DNA of 64,000 bases from Toxorhynchites rutilus septentrionalis. Taxonomy: Eukaryota; Arthropoda; Insecta; Diptera; Culicidae. Location: the NCBI RefSeq assembly GCF_029784135.1, contig NC_073744.1, forward strand, positions 16,649,441 to 16,713,440, given 5' to 3'. Each line of letters begins with the position of its first letter. The first letter of the stretch is position 1. Position numbers and translations under genes: made by a program. The notes beneath the pieces are model-generated. The model worked only from the letters and a program-made list of their open reading frames with translations, was not told the DNA's origin and did not search any database. Below are positions 25,001 to 34,779 of this stretch, in pieces.

Positions 25001-25952
25001 TTTGATTTATGATCGTCATGTTTGCCACCATATTTTCTAAAGCATCTGACATTTCGATTATTATTGATCTACTTTCTCTTTTAAGCTTCTGTAGATCGTG
25101 CAGTAGTTCCTCATATATGAATTTAGGGTTTCCGAAATTTTCCTCTAGTCTCTCTATTATACTCGGAACATTTTCCGAGTTTATAAATAGTTGCTGCACG
25201 CTTCTAGCTGCGCGTCCTTCAAGGGCAGCTTCAAGTCTGGAGAGATTTTCATGATTGGAAAACGCACATTCTCTCGTGCTGACTTCGTAGATCCTTTTGA
25301 ATTTAGCCCAATCTTTGGGCGACCCGCTGAATTTTGGCAAGGGAGTCAAAGCTTGCCTCTTCATTAGAATCGTAAAATCTCCATGCTGTGGAGCTGGCAT
25401 CATTGCACTCTGCTCCCAGCCAATTGATGGACCGGATCTCATTGGTAGTGGTGTTTGAATCGTTGCTCGGTCACGTTGTTGCCCGGAGATATTGATTAGG
25501 GGTTCAGTTGACTGCGCTTGCGCCGGAGAGCATGGTAATTCTGTTTGTCGCTGTGTTGCTATTGTCGTTGCGCCCACGACTAAAGCGTTGAGTGATGCCT
25601 GCATTGTTACTATTTCCTTTTTTAATGTGGTTATGTTGTTGCGTTCGCTAACATGCATCTCAGCTAGTTGTGTAACTAGATTCGTCAGCTCCTCTATCTG
25701 TTTTTGTTCCCTCGAATTAGTTGAGGGATGAGACGCTGCAGGTGCCTGTGCCTTTCCCTCACTTTCGTTTGTTTTGGTAGGGGAACAAAGCGAGCATACT
25801 AAATAGGTTTCCTCTTCAGTGGGTGTATGTCCTACACAGGAATGATGATAATTCCTTTTGCACTGTCTGCATTGGACCAGATTGTCTAGTTCAATTTTCT
25901 TGCCACATGCATCACAGCACGGGCGTGATGATCTCGTAAAGCTTGATATCAT
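22095..25952 (-). CDS. Gag-protease-Env fusion polyprotein of a BEL-like element
   Basis: A single frame of 1285 residues. Residues 13-56 form a PHD-type Cys/His finger. About 85-120 are heptad-like. About 203-345 match the BEL gag domain DUF1759 (LPKFSGSPKDWAKF). 395-453 hold Cys/His zinc knuckles. About 497-655 are the DUF1758 retropepsin, with DTGSS at 516-520 and KLGWFIFG at 645-652. Around 690-745 the frame passes through a Lys/Arg-rich linker, where pol should start, into an envelope-like protein. That part has a hydrophobic signal segment about 750-767, a basic RTKR at 856-859 expected for furin-type cleavage, a Gly/Phe-rich fusion-peptide-like stretch at 860-876, a long helical region about 878-960, a transmembrane segment about 1229-1248 and a Cys/Arg tail. 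The layout suggests the baculovirus F / errantivirus Env family (Pfam Baculo_F); no search was run. No pol motif is present. Several N-glycosylation sequons lie in the ectodomain. The start at 25952 gives the PHD finger its full context. Confidence 0.9.
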   Translation of the reverse strand: MISSFTRSSRPCCDACGKKIELDNLVQCRQCKRNYHHSCVGHTPTEEETYLVCSLCSPTKTNESEGKAQAPAASHPSTNSREQKQIEELTNLVTQLAEMHVSERNNITTLKKEIVTMQASLNALVVGATTIATQRQTELPCSPAQAQSTEPLINISGQQRDRATIQTPLPMRSGPSIGWEQSAMMPAPQHGDFTILMKRQALTPLPKFSGSPKDWAKFKRIYEVSTRECAFSNHENLSRLEAALEGRAARSVQQLFINSENVPSIIERLEENFGNPKFIYEELLHDLQKLKRESRSIIIEMSDALENMVANMTIINQRGYLLDARLIEDLVKRLPYNLQIEWTRHRTTTGDAPSLEEMSNWLKPHAKIMRNMASPLPSTVRSQIHVHQEMPRMKCPVCSNNHKIFDCTEFKNSNIQKRCRLAVQCKICFGCLGTGHMVKDCRRSRRCGLSGCNKHHHRMLHSNPDMEPTPRNTSATVPLEANCNIHKSSANEIYYQVIPVTLQHGRHSVDTYAFLDTGSSLTLLDEEMANSLDLYGKEEPLQLKWTQDVSRNELNSRKVQVRIQGSSRRSYRLDGVRTIKNLQLPTQTMNYKAMATKYPHLENLPIESYELARPTILIGLNQSHLLTAMETRRGSDNDPIAVRSKLGWFIFGNVRSIYQNDHELLQHDKELRDMMAAHFSIDEFSIRQPIRVNDNPLPLEPVNKYTTASSNNVMLITSTEDKSKKSTRKKRRRNKTTTKGISKSWFNISRILKIMMLFVMSFTLINAISIKPVDKDGLMFDHEGTCLLHRGIWQTNIQTNVVPDEDIEVINSIRNNVTVAMKDMEFVIEDSLLEQIATSVERLCDDAIDEIKQTTRTKRSKGFFGFLADLIFGSDDMENELQAMRVHEDEKIHQISESMVKMNTKASKMGEQLNERYYKLYKDMTQLKQLYSADKVQRLRTTMLETTILAREVIDGTLNRYRKVRTFPLSVDELAQTRKNISQALPTGYIVLDHPSAVKYNTRVVNGSLIITMTSVVINKVEFEVFKIIPIPRAENGSIIVTEHDRIAVGHNQDFFYPSIELTKLNDTHLITVQPELSKEVDCVAAVILHIASTRKCATKLLTTPYAMMETLSTPNTVLYYASDTKAIVIHCDNVVMSPPYEAAVVTLQPDCRIQSNNKTIHASLNGMNKKIATYFKSKYQVADHLLDEFNDTVKDVVEPKPDNPYDNNAMITVYNSLDPFHPKSKYLWRNAALFVSILMIIIGIIYLRCCRRRCCTRSRATAGPDVHIRMDNLLNRQQLEDTAL

Positions 25953-25965
25953 TATTCCTGAGTGA

Positions 25966-26158
25966 GGAGCCTGGTTGCCGTCACTCGATGTTTAAACTGT
26001 GTTATAATGCGCAAGTGGCGAGGCGCCTGGTTGCCTTCGCCTTGTCTTAACCAAGCGTGGCGCCTAGTTGCCTACGCTGATTTCAAACGTTGCACAATAT
26101 TCGTCTTCCGGCCCTCGTGACCGGATTACAGTTGATGTTGACGAGGCGCCTGGTTGCC
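25966..26158. repeat. Four-copy GGCGCC-containing motif in the retrotransposon leader
   Basis: GGCGCCTGGTTGCC or a one- or two-base variant occurs at 25966-25979, 26022-26035, 26059-26072 and 26145-26158, between the 5' LTR and the start codon. In the element's sense it reads GGCAACCAGGCGCC, with a palindromic GGCGCC. A packaging or dimerisation role is only a guess. Confidence 0.8.
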
Positions 26159-26446
26159 TTCGTCCAACTATGCCTGACTGGCGATCGGTCTGTTTATAAA
26201 GCTGGACTTGTTTCAACAAGATGCCGATTTCTACGGCCTAATTTGTCCGTCTTTCAGGACCTAATTTCTGTTTCTTGAAATGCGCAATTTGCCTCTTGGC
26301 TAAATGGTGATGTCCACAGACAACCTCACCTTGTTCGTCTTTACAAGACCGAACCTCTCCGTTCAACGACGGGCGCAAATCAATTTAACAGGATTCTCAA
26401 CTCAACCGAGCGTGTTGTGAGTTCGTACAGTGTCTTTAGAAAAAGA

Positions 26447-26467
26447 CTCCTCTCTGGAGCCACCAAA
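26447..26467 (-). promoter_or_regulatory. Primer-binding site
   Basis: Directly after the 5' LTR end (26468) the element's strand reads TTTGGTGGCTCCAGAGAGGA. TGG at its start would pair with a tRNA CCA end. I could not name the tRNA. The same 5' word, TGGTGGCTC, follows the probable LTR at 56368-57451. Confidence 0.65.
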
Positions 26468-27527
26468 TGTGGCTGCAGGGTATCGTGCTGATTACGCTGG
26501 AGGAAAGATCCTCTCTGGAGCCACCAATTGTGGCTGCAGGGTATCGTGCTGATTACGCTGGAGGAAAGATCCTCTCTGGAGCCATCAAATGTGGCTGCAG
26601 TTCGAGATCGTGCTGATGACACGAAGGGAAAGCCCTTTACTGGACGCTATGTGGTAGGCCAGATCACGTAGAGCGCATAACGAGTATGCGCCTACTGGTG
26701 CGATCCGGTAGTACCGCGTCACTTGGGAGTTTGGCCGGGCGGAGCCAAGGGAAGGAAAAGGGAGAGGAAGGGTGGTTGGAATTTCGGATCTTTGGAGGAG
26801 GGGTGTTCAATACTTACCAGCGCTTGTTGCGCTGGGATCTGCCGGCGATGATGTCCAGGGTGCTCCCGATGGTGTCCAGGATGCTCGGGCGATGTCCAGG
26901 GTTGTGATACGTTTATGACAAAAAAAGAGGGGTTCGGTACTTCGCCACGACGCTCCTACGTCCGTGGTATGGTTGAGAGTGTCCAGTTGAGAGTGCGTTT
27001 ATTCTGTTCAAGTTTTTCTCTTATATACAGACATTGCCTTCTTATCTACCCCAGAAGGGCGTAGCATAAGAGAGAGAAAATTACAATTATTTATTCTAAG
27101 CCAGACGGGCGAACGAGGGATGATTATTAACACGCTCGCAGGCGTGTTATCTTTTCCTCTCCGTTTTATTACTTATTGTCCTAGCTCGGAGATAGGCTCC
27201 GTTTATAGCACCCATAGTGCTCTCTTTTTGGGATTTCTCCCGTCCTTCGGTATTTACGATCGGAGATAGGCTCTGATCGTAAACACATTACGTCGTTTTG
27301 CTTATTTTTGTTTTGTTCTCCTTCCCGGCGGGTTATCGCTGGCCGGAGGATTTTTATGATATTTAGGTTTTCAGCTAGCAATAATCGCACTTCGGAAAAA
27401 CCTCATTAGTTACGATAAAGCCACTGCGCAAGCTATTCTGTGTATTTAGGATAGAGCGCGATCTAAGCATCCGCTCTATCGTTCTCGCCATGAATCACGC
27501 TCTAAAGGCATGATCCGTGCGGCGACA
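26468..27527 (-). repeat. 5' LTR of the BEL-like element
   Basis: 1060 bases, starting TGTCGCCGC at 27527 in the element's sense and ending CTGCAGCCACA at 26468. TATATAAG at 27027-27020 is the probable TATA box, and AATAAA follows at 27003-26998. It contains the same 61-base tandem units as the 3' LTR. Confidence 0.93.
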
Positions 27528-27532
27528 AGCAT
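27528..27532. repeat. Target-site duplication, right
   Basis: AGCAT immediately outside the right LTR, the match of 20310-20314. Confidence 0.9.
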
Positions 27533-27724
27533 TGTTATGATGAAGTATTATGGTCGGGTGTCTGATCGCATATTCGGGTCGTTTTTCGGCTTTATTTACC
27601 TCCTGATTCGATCTTAACTGTTTCTTTAGCGCCATTTTTCCGTTTGGTTCGGAGTTTATTTTTTCTTATTTACTTGTGAATGTTCACGCTTCGAATTGGG
27701 GTAATAAATTCGTTTTTCGTTACT

Positions 27725-28030
27725 GCACCCAAACTAGCGGTGGCAGAAAACATTTCATCTTCGCAGAAAAAATGCTTTTTCGTGTACTGAAGGGCGAAAT
27801 GAGCAAATAAAATCATCTGTTTCAAAAGCTTTAAAATTTCTGTGTGTATGGGAGGAGACATCCTGTTTTACACAACCACGCTATCCACATAGCTACTGGT
27901 GCTGTTGCATAAATGCGTGATAATATCACACTTCATTACAAAATGAAGCTGGAAAGTGTTTTCTAAGAGTAAAAAGGAGAGTATAAATGTGAACCTATAC
28001 CCTTTTCGGTTTGGGCCATGTATGTGGCAA
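27725..28030 (-). repeat. Dispersed tRNA-like repeat, family copy B
   Basis: The reverse complement of copy A (18110-18555), with a perfect A box TAGCTATGTGG on the minus strand near 27890. The B-box part is missing, replaced or deleted after the head. The long TA microsatellite starts right at its upstream end. Confidence 0.65.
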
Positions 28031-28037
28031 AGTATGC

Positions 28038-28335
<298 letters not shown>

Positions 28336-28351
28336 CAACTGATTTACCACT

Positions 28352-28835
28352 ACAGTAAAACCTGTTTTTGTGCGATTTTTTTTGGTGTGGTTTAATGTTC
28401 TTGTGTGGTATTCGATGGTTTATATGCATTTCAGTGCGAAAAAAGCACATTTGCGTCTCAATTATCCACTTCTGAAATCATTCCCCTCCTCCCATCAAAT
28501 GCTCTAAGTTTTTCTAAGTTTTTGCATGACATGATATCTAACAGCATCACGTTCCGGCATGCAACTAAAAGCACAAAACAGCCACGCGCAACCGAAGAGG
28601 CAAACTGTCCCATCGTAAAGCAGGGAAACAAAAGCAAATTGAACAGTGAACGGCGTGGATTTGAGTTATTTTCTTGGGAGAAACTTTTTTTATGCGGTCC
28701 TTATCTAACGCACAAAAAAAGCTTTTTTCGAAATGTGTACCGAACACTGTTTTTAAAGCTACTGGTGAAGTTTTGCACGATTTTTTTCATGCGATTTTTT
28801 TATGCGATCCCTATCCCCCTCATAAAAAAAGGTTT
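28352..28835. repeat. Possible MITE
   Basis: The left end, TACAGTAAAACCTGTTTTTGTG, is typical of inverted-repeat termini. A diverged complement (AAAAAAAGGTTTGCC) lies near 28822. Inner parts contain short related words such as TTTTTTATGCG repeated. The 156-residue frame across it has no recognisable domain. Confidence 0.35.
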
Positions 28836-31068
28836 GCCTTTATTTGAGAGTCATGACATTTTCTGTTATTTTTAGGATTATTTAATGTAGTAAATGGGGA
28901 TGACAAAACATGGAAATGTTTTGAGTGCAGTAATAATTCAATGCAAAGCGATGTATTTTCATTGCATTTTAAGATAAATTTAAAAACAAAATCGCATTTT
29001 AACAGTCAAGGGCGTTTAGTTCATTTGGCCCCCTGTTTCCCAAAAAAATCCCAACCCCAATTATTTTAGGTTCTTGGAAACCAAACATATCACAAATTCT
29101 TGACTAATTTTGACAGTTACAGTTATGATGTCTTGAAGTTCTGGTCACAGTACGTACAGCTCATGTCACTGGAAGTCAAACTTTGATACTACACACCCTA
29201 ATCATTTACCCATGAATGACCCACATGGTATCACCAATCCAAATCAATGCCCTGAAGTTATTCTGCCGATCCTCCTATTTTACCATTTTTTTCTCCTGCA
29301 TTTCAAATCTAAAAATAAGAATAACGCAAATCCCCAAATCGACCACATTATCGTTTCCTGTGCCCCGGGGAGGTGGTCGCTTCCGTACGTGTGATCATCC
29401 GAAAATAGGGAGCCTACCTTTTTCCCAATCCTAAACCAACATTTGGATTACACGTGTAAATCATAGCCTTCCGTCCAAAGCCCGCCGTATCTCCGATACA
29501 CGAAACATATCCATTGAAGCTGTGATACGGGAATGAGACCAAAGAAGAAAAAAAAGCATTGCAAAAGGAAACATAAATACATCACGGTTCCCAGATTTCG
29601 CCACGCGCACACATATGTCGTGTCGCCACGGGAGATCATTAAAAACCGCTTTTTCAAGCGCCTCCCTTCCACTTCCCACCCGCACCGGGGTTCCCACACG
29701 ACAAAAGCAGCAGCTTCGTGACAGTTCCTTCGTTCCTTCTGCTACCTTTGTGTGTTGTGTTGTCCGTCCAGAGGAGGAGAGATGCCCTGGAGCGATTATT
29801 TCCGGGACTTTTTTTTTATTTTCTCCCAAGGTTGCCAACAGAAACCGGTAATAGGGGATGGATCTCCTCGACGGGGACAACAGGGGGACGCCTTGTCTCG
29901 CCCAGTAGGTGGGGGATGATGGTGGTTGGTGGAGATTTAATCTTCAAATTCATAAATATTATCCTCGTTTTGGACGATCCCTAATAGGGCATAAATCTGA
30001 ATTCATTCGTTTATTTTCTACATTTTTCGAGAACCTGGTGAAGAGCCGAATTGTTGTCTACCCTTTCATCGAGTTATCCTTTCCTACCTTATGAAGGAGA
30101 AGAAAAAAAAACCCGTTGGAACACGGAATGGATATTATAAATCTAATTTCGTGTTGTGAACCCTACTTTTCCATTTTTTTGCTGTTGTTCATCCTTTCTT
30201 CTTAATATTTATTTACTTGGGTGAATTCTGGGACGGGATGGGAAGAGCTTCTCCACGGTGACCACACCACAATCAGCCATCACCACTCTGCGACCATCAG
30301 CCGAGGACCCTTCCTTCGGGGGTTACTCCATTGATTTATGGTTTTTCTTTGACTTTTCTTTGTTTTGCCCTAAAAGCTGTGGAAAAGGCGAAGGTAAGAA
30401 CATTGCTTGACAGAGTGTTTCTGTTGAAAAGCGACTCAGATAAATGTTTGTTTGGCCCGAAATCGTTGCGATTTTAAATAAGTTAACTTTAATTTGTATT
30501 AATCACAAAACACACCCCGTCCGGAATACGACCAATTAAACCCATTGCAAGCAATCAAAAATTGATCGTTTTAAATTTCTCCTCCGTCAACTATTTACGA
30601 TCGGTTATAAAATTAAATAATATATACACTCATAATTTGCTGGAAAAACAAAAATAAATCCCCTCGCAGCCCACTCCATGAATTGGTCGTTTGTGCGGAA
30701 AAATCGACACCGCTTCGATTCGTCCATTTTCAAATTAGCGCCGGCAAAACGAAGCGATTTCCATTCATTTTTTATGCCGTTTGATACCCAACACTCGGCT
30801 GCCTTTATCCGACCAGCAGCAAATACAGAGGACTCGATCATTGGATTATGGAAGCGTGCGAGGCAAACATCAGAAAAAAAAACTGCTCCACTTCTCTCCC
30901 ATTCACACAGTGCAAATAAAATAAAACAAAAATCCCCTTGAAAGCGAATGAAAATGTATTGACGAAGGACTGCCGATATTTTCAGCCGTTTGAATAATTC
31001 ACACATTTTAATCAATTACAAATGTTGTCTTTCTTTCTTCACCTTGCTCTCTCTCTCTCTGCTAACAG

Positions 31069-31340
31069 CGAAACCCTCCCGCGTGGTCCACATCCGCAAC
31101 ATCCCGAACGAGTCCAGCGAGGTGGATGTGATGCACCTGGGTGTCCCCTTCGGTCGGGTGACCAACGTGCTCGTACTCAAGGGAAAGAACCAGGCCTTCC
31201 TGGAGATGGCCGACGAGACGGCGGCGACCAGTATGGTCACGATGTTCACCGCTACGCCACCGATCGTCCGCGGCCGGACAGTCTACGTGCAGTTCAGCAA
31301 CCATCGGGAGCTGAAGACCGATCAGAACCACACAGCGACG
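31069..31340 (+). CDS. heph: PTB (hephaestus) exon: RRM1
   Basis: It follows a CT-run and CTAACAG acceptor. Its first two bases complete a Thr codon with the previous exon, and it ends in phase 0 at ACG|GTGAGT. The exon encodes essentially all of RRM1: RNP2 VHIRNI near the start, the PFG..TNVLVLKGKNQAFLEM block containing RNP1, and VQFSNHRELKTD at the end, the exact order in PTBP1. PTB RRM1 binds short pyrimidine words such as UCUU. High GC and codon conservation contrast with the flanking AT-rich introns. Confidence 0.96.
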
Positions 31341-31412
31341 GTGAGTTTGATGGAATTCGCGGTTCAGAGGACCGCGAATTTAATACACGCTATTTTTTCT
31401 TCTTGATTTCAG
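31341..31412 (+). other. heph: 72-nt PTB intron with a perfect hairpin
   Basis: It runs from donor GTGAGT to acceptor TTGATTTCAG. AATTCGCGGT (31354-31363) pairs perfectly with ACCGCGAATT (31371-31380) across a 7-base loop. The stem lies between the donor and the branch/pyrimidine region, so it could shorten the effective intron or hide the donor. Confidence 0.9.
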
Positions 31413-31673
31413 AACGCCTCTCTACAGACCCAGGATCTCACACAGTCGCCCACTGGCTCACCACTGCCCCTGTCGTTGGACCATGCCAACACTAACTCCA
31501 ACTCCGGCACGACCGGCAGCGGGGGCAACGCCCAGGGTGGTCCCAACACCGTGCTGCGGGTTATCGTCGAGTCGCTGCTGTACCCGGTGTCGCTCGATAT
31601 CCTCTACCAGATATTCCAGCGCTTCGGCAAGGTGCTCAAGATTGTCACCTTCACGAAGAACAACTCGTTCCAG
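31413..31673 (+). CDS. heph: PTB (hephaestus) exon: RRM1-RRM2 linker and first half of RRM2
   Basis: Phase 0 at both ends; 87 codons from AAC to CAG before GTGGGT. The first part is a Ser/Thr/Asn/Gly-rich linker (residues in [18 protein letters not shown]), insect-specific in sequence. RRM2 then begins with [20 protein letters not shown], matching PTBP1 RRM2 RNP2 and helix 1, and runs to TFTKNNSFQ, the first half of RNP1. The exon break inside RNP1 falls at the same place as in PTBP1 as I know it. Confidence 0.95.
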
Positions 31674-32639
31674 GTGGGTTTTTGTAGAAATATTAGGCGT
31701 CAAGAAGCACCGAATCCGCTAATTGATGTTCTTTCCTATCAATCATCACTTTTATTATTCAATTCCAATAAATATAAAATGACATTAAATGAACCGTTGC
31801 CGGTCTTCTAAATTTATCTGGAATCTTTCACACTTTTACGGAGTATCCAGACATCCAGATTGTCCTTGGTCTAGTCCAGACTTTTTATGATTCGTCCAGA
31901 TTTTTTTCAGATTTATTGCAAAAATATAAAAAATAACTCTTCTAGCTGGCTTTAACTTTCGTGAAAGTTGATGAGGTTTTAGCCATTACTCAATGTCATC
32001 TATTTAAATAAACCTAAGTCTTGTTCGTTGCAAAGCAGCAACTTTGATGAAATTCATGAGCGCCTGAAAATGATACCTCTGAGGCTGTCATATCCATTAT
32101 ATTTCAAACAAAAAATGAATTAAACAAACAGGCTCTTGCAAGATAAGCCTTCGAAATTGCAAGCTCAAGATTCAGCATTCAGCACTACTTGTTCAAATGG
32201 TACTAGATGTTTTTAAACAAAATGTTTCAACGGTATGATTAATATACCGTCAAATATTAAAAATCATTGAATAATTGAACAATCGAAACATTCAAAATGT
32301 ATATTTCATAAATACCCAGACATATCCAAAGTTTTTTTAACCCGCATCTCGACTTAACTAAAAAAACACTTGGCAATCCTGCCTCAAACATCAAAATTGT
32401 CGTAGTGATGTTCTGCAAACCATAATTTGGCACCGGCATTCGGTCAATACCAAATTGAAGTTTTTGCTCAACCATCGATGTTTACCTGGGTATGTTATGC
32501 CAGAGAAACGATTTGAAAAAAATTATTCAACTGCAAAGCAGCTTTTGTACAACACATGACGAACTACCAAAATGAGCAAAAACGTGTGTTTAAGCTCATG
32601 TTCGACTGCTTGGCTGTAATGCCAAGGTGTTTTGAGGTG

Positions 32640-32705
32640 TTCTAACGGAGCAAATGGTTTGATGGAGATCCATCGATGCAAAGGTCGTATGTTTGAATCT
32701 GGGTC
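32640..32705 (+). repeat. Possible tRNA-like SINE fragment
   Basis: TGGTTTGATGG (A-box-like) and TGTTTGAATCT (B-box-like) are about 35 bases apart, followed by T-rich sequence. Both boxes are imperfect, so this is a weak call. Confidence 0.35.
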
Positions 32706-33367
32706 ATTTTAATTTTTTTTTTCAAAGGTTCATCAGAAACTGAACTAGTTTTATCTAGTAGCTGTAAAAGACTCTAACAAGCGTCTGTCAAGGTGCTAAA
32801 AACTAATTCTATTTATAGAAATTTGGTAGAAGAAAATAATGCAGTCAGACAGATATTCTTCGTTATCTCAGTCTAAGTATACCTATTAAAATCAGAATAT
32901 GGTCAAATAGACGTTTCCACCATGCCTTGGAGTTGAATAAACAATTACTGATTGACTTTAAACTGCATTTAACGAACAATATTGGCTATAGCTAAATAAT
33001 TTCTTCTAATTTGCTTGAACAAGGCTTGAATAGAGAATTTAATGACAATTAATTCAGGCATTATTAAGCATAGAGCTGTATAAAACCATCATAAAAATGT
33101 CCCACTGATGGGGAATTGTTAGTTGAGTTGTCTGTATTTGACAGAACGAAGATTAAAAACTATTGAGCAAAGTCAATTTCGGGACTGAAAATCAAAAGAG
33201 TTTGTTTTACCTGGCGAAAAGGTTGCTGAAGAATATCATCTCTGAATTTTGAAATATTTATACTTTGTTCATTTTTAATGAGCAATTTCAAACTTTGTCT
33301 CTTTGATTTAATCTCTTCAAATTAACAAATGAAAAGAAAAGAAAATCTCATAATTTGAAACATGAGG

Positions 33368-33768
33368 ACTGCAGCTGCTGTTCTACGCATAGATGTCCCA
33401 TGTTACTATCTGACAAATTTCACTTTTCTTCAAAAAACTATGTTCTTATGCCTAATCTTCTGGAAAAACACAAGGTTATTGTTTGTTCCCAGCATTTAGA
33501 AAAACAGCATCAAGTTCACTTGTCCCATGTTGATGTTCTAGGCATAAATGTCCCAGCATGAATTTTTAAACATATAATCAGTTTTGATTGATTCAAGCGA
33601 GGGGAACTTCTAACATTTCATTAGGCATTAGTTTACTGCTTATAAAAATTGCTAAACTGAAATGCTTAAAGCTTCTGGTAGACAAATATTCCAGAAAACT
33701 TTGATTGCGTTTTTCTCAGTTGCTGATTTCGGAACATGGGACAACTATGCGTAGAACGGCAGTGCAGT
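33368..33768. repeat. MITE with ~36-bp terminal inverted repeats
   Basis: The left end, ACTGCAGCTGCTGTTCTACG, and the right end's complement, ACTGCACTGCCGTTCTACG, both continue CATAG(A/T)TGTCCCATGTT. A third inner copy of TGTCCCATGTTGATGTTCTA lies near 33523. There is no transposase; the internal frame (33355-33561) merely crosses the terminus. Confidence 0.8.
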
Positions 33769-34020
33769 AATAAAATGGAGCTAAAATGTGATAAGTTTTC
33801 GTCGGAATATTGAGGCACATATTATTGATTCGAAACTCAAATGAGCTTCAATAAAATTTGGGCAAAGTTCATATTTGTTTTGATCTAATAGACAACTAAT
33901 TTGTTTTGTTAATATACGAGCAAATTTTGATCTTGAATTGTTTGATTTCTCCTATTATTTAACTACAAAGTTTGTCCACCTCTAGCTTTGAAAAAGACCA
34001 ATTTGACGATCAATCAATGG

Positions 34021-34103
34021 TGGGTCCTGTGATTGAACTCACTCACATTGAACTCACCGCTTAGTGAGCGGACGTGTTCGTATCCATTTGACTATGAAGA
34101 CCC
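34021..34103 (-). repeat. tRNA-like SINE fragment
   Basis: Minus strand: TAGTCAAATGG (A-box-like), GAGTTCAATC (B-box-like) and end halves GGGTC/GACCC. GAGTTCAAT occurs twice because of an 18-base duplication beside the B box. Confidence 0.5.
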
Positions 34104-34197
34104 TCTTATGAACAATATATTGAACAAGCTTTTTGTCGCGTATAATCCGCACCGCGGATCATCCGCTCGCGGATAATAGGGGTTCCACTGTATGTAG

Positions 34198-34260
34198 AAA
34201 TTTGTATTTCATTTGTATGACAGCCTCCCCTTAGAACGGGGAGAGAAGTGTCGAATCATA
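34198..34260 (+). repeat. Fragment of the window-start repeat family
   Basis: GTAGAAATTTGTATTTCATTTGTATGACAGCC-type text matches the 143-base units at 1-3440, truncated after AGAAGTGTCGAATCA, which is itself duplicated. Confidence 0.6.
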
Positions 34261-34344
34261 GAGAGGGGAGAGAAGTGTCGAATCACCTATCACTCTAATT
34301 TGGATGAAGACAAACTCACAAAATATGAGGTGTAATGAGGAGTA

Positions 34345-34560
34345 ATAGTAGCCATGTGGATAGCATGGTCTTATAAAACAGCCTTGCATTCCAGCCGACA
34401 TTGGTTCGATACCCGATGACATCGTTCAGCCTTTTTTTGGTTCAGTCTGAGAGGAAGAGATGGCTTTTATTTGTTAATTTTACCCTTCAGCACACGAAAA
34501 GGTATTTCTTGAAATTAAATGGTGATATGTTTTCTGCCAACGCTAGTTTGGGTGTAGTTA
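34345..34560 (+). repeat. Dispersed tRNA-like repeat, family copy C
   Basis: A box TAGCCATGTGG near 34348, B box GGTTCGATACC near 34402, and the tail CCAACGCTAGTTTGGGTG as in copy A. The region upstream of the A box does not match copies A and B, so the tRNA-like head may mark the true 5' end. Confidence 0.65.
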
Positions 34561-34779
34561 AAATCAATGACACTAATTAGAAGAGTGCATTGAAAAATAT
34601 GTTGTCGATGTTTTTGAACGGTTTTATTTAGCTTGCCCTGTAACATGTTAGTAACATGTTTGTCTGTAGCGCTGAGCCACATTAATAGAAATTTGGCACC
34701 CTTTCTGTTGACCGATTGATCTGAAATTTGGAACACACCTTTATCTCTGTAGTCATTATAAAACTGAATATTTCATGAT

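Larger units (their letters stand above)
20315..27527 (-). mobile_element. BEL/Pao-type LTR retrotransposon lacking pol, with env
   Basis: A 7213-base element sits antisense in the PTB intron. Two 1060-base LTRs end in TG...CA, are flanked by the 5-base duplication AGCAT, and enclose one 1285-codon frame. The frame has BEL-type gag features (PHD-like finger, DUF1759, zinc knuckles) and the DUF1758 aspartic protease, then an envelope-like glycoprotein. Reverse transcriptase, RNase H and integrase are absent. The equal LTR length and identical sequence by eye indicate a recent insertion. It would need pol in trans to move. Antisense placement is what is usually tolerated in introns, because sense LTR polyadenylation signals would truncate the host transcript. 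Confidence 0.93.

Noticed and set aside
28405..28875. 156-residue plus-strand frame
   Set aside because: No domain; it overlaps repetitive T-rich MITE-like sequence.
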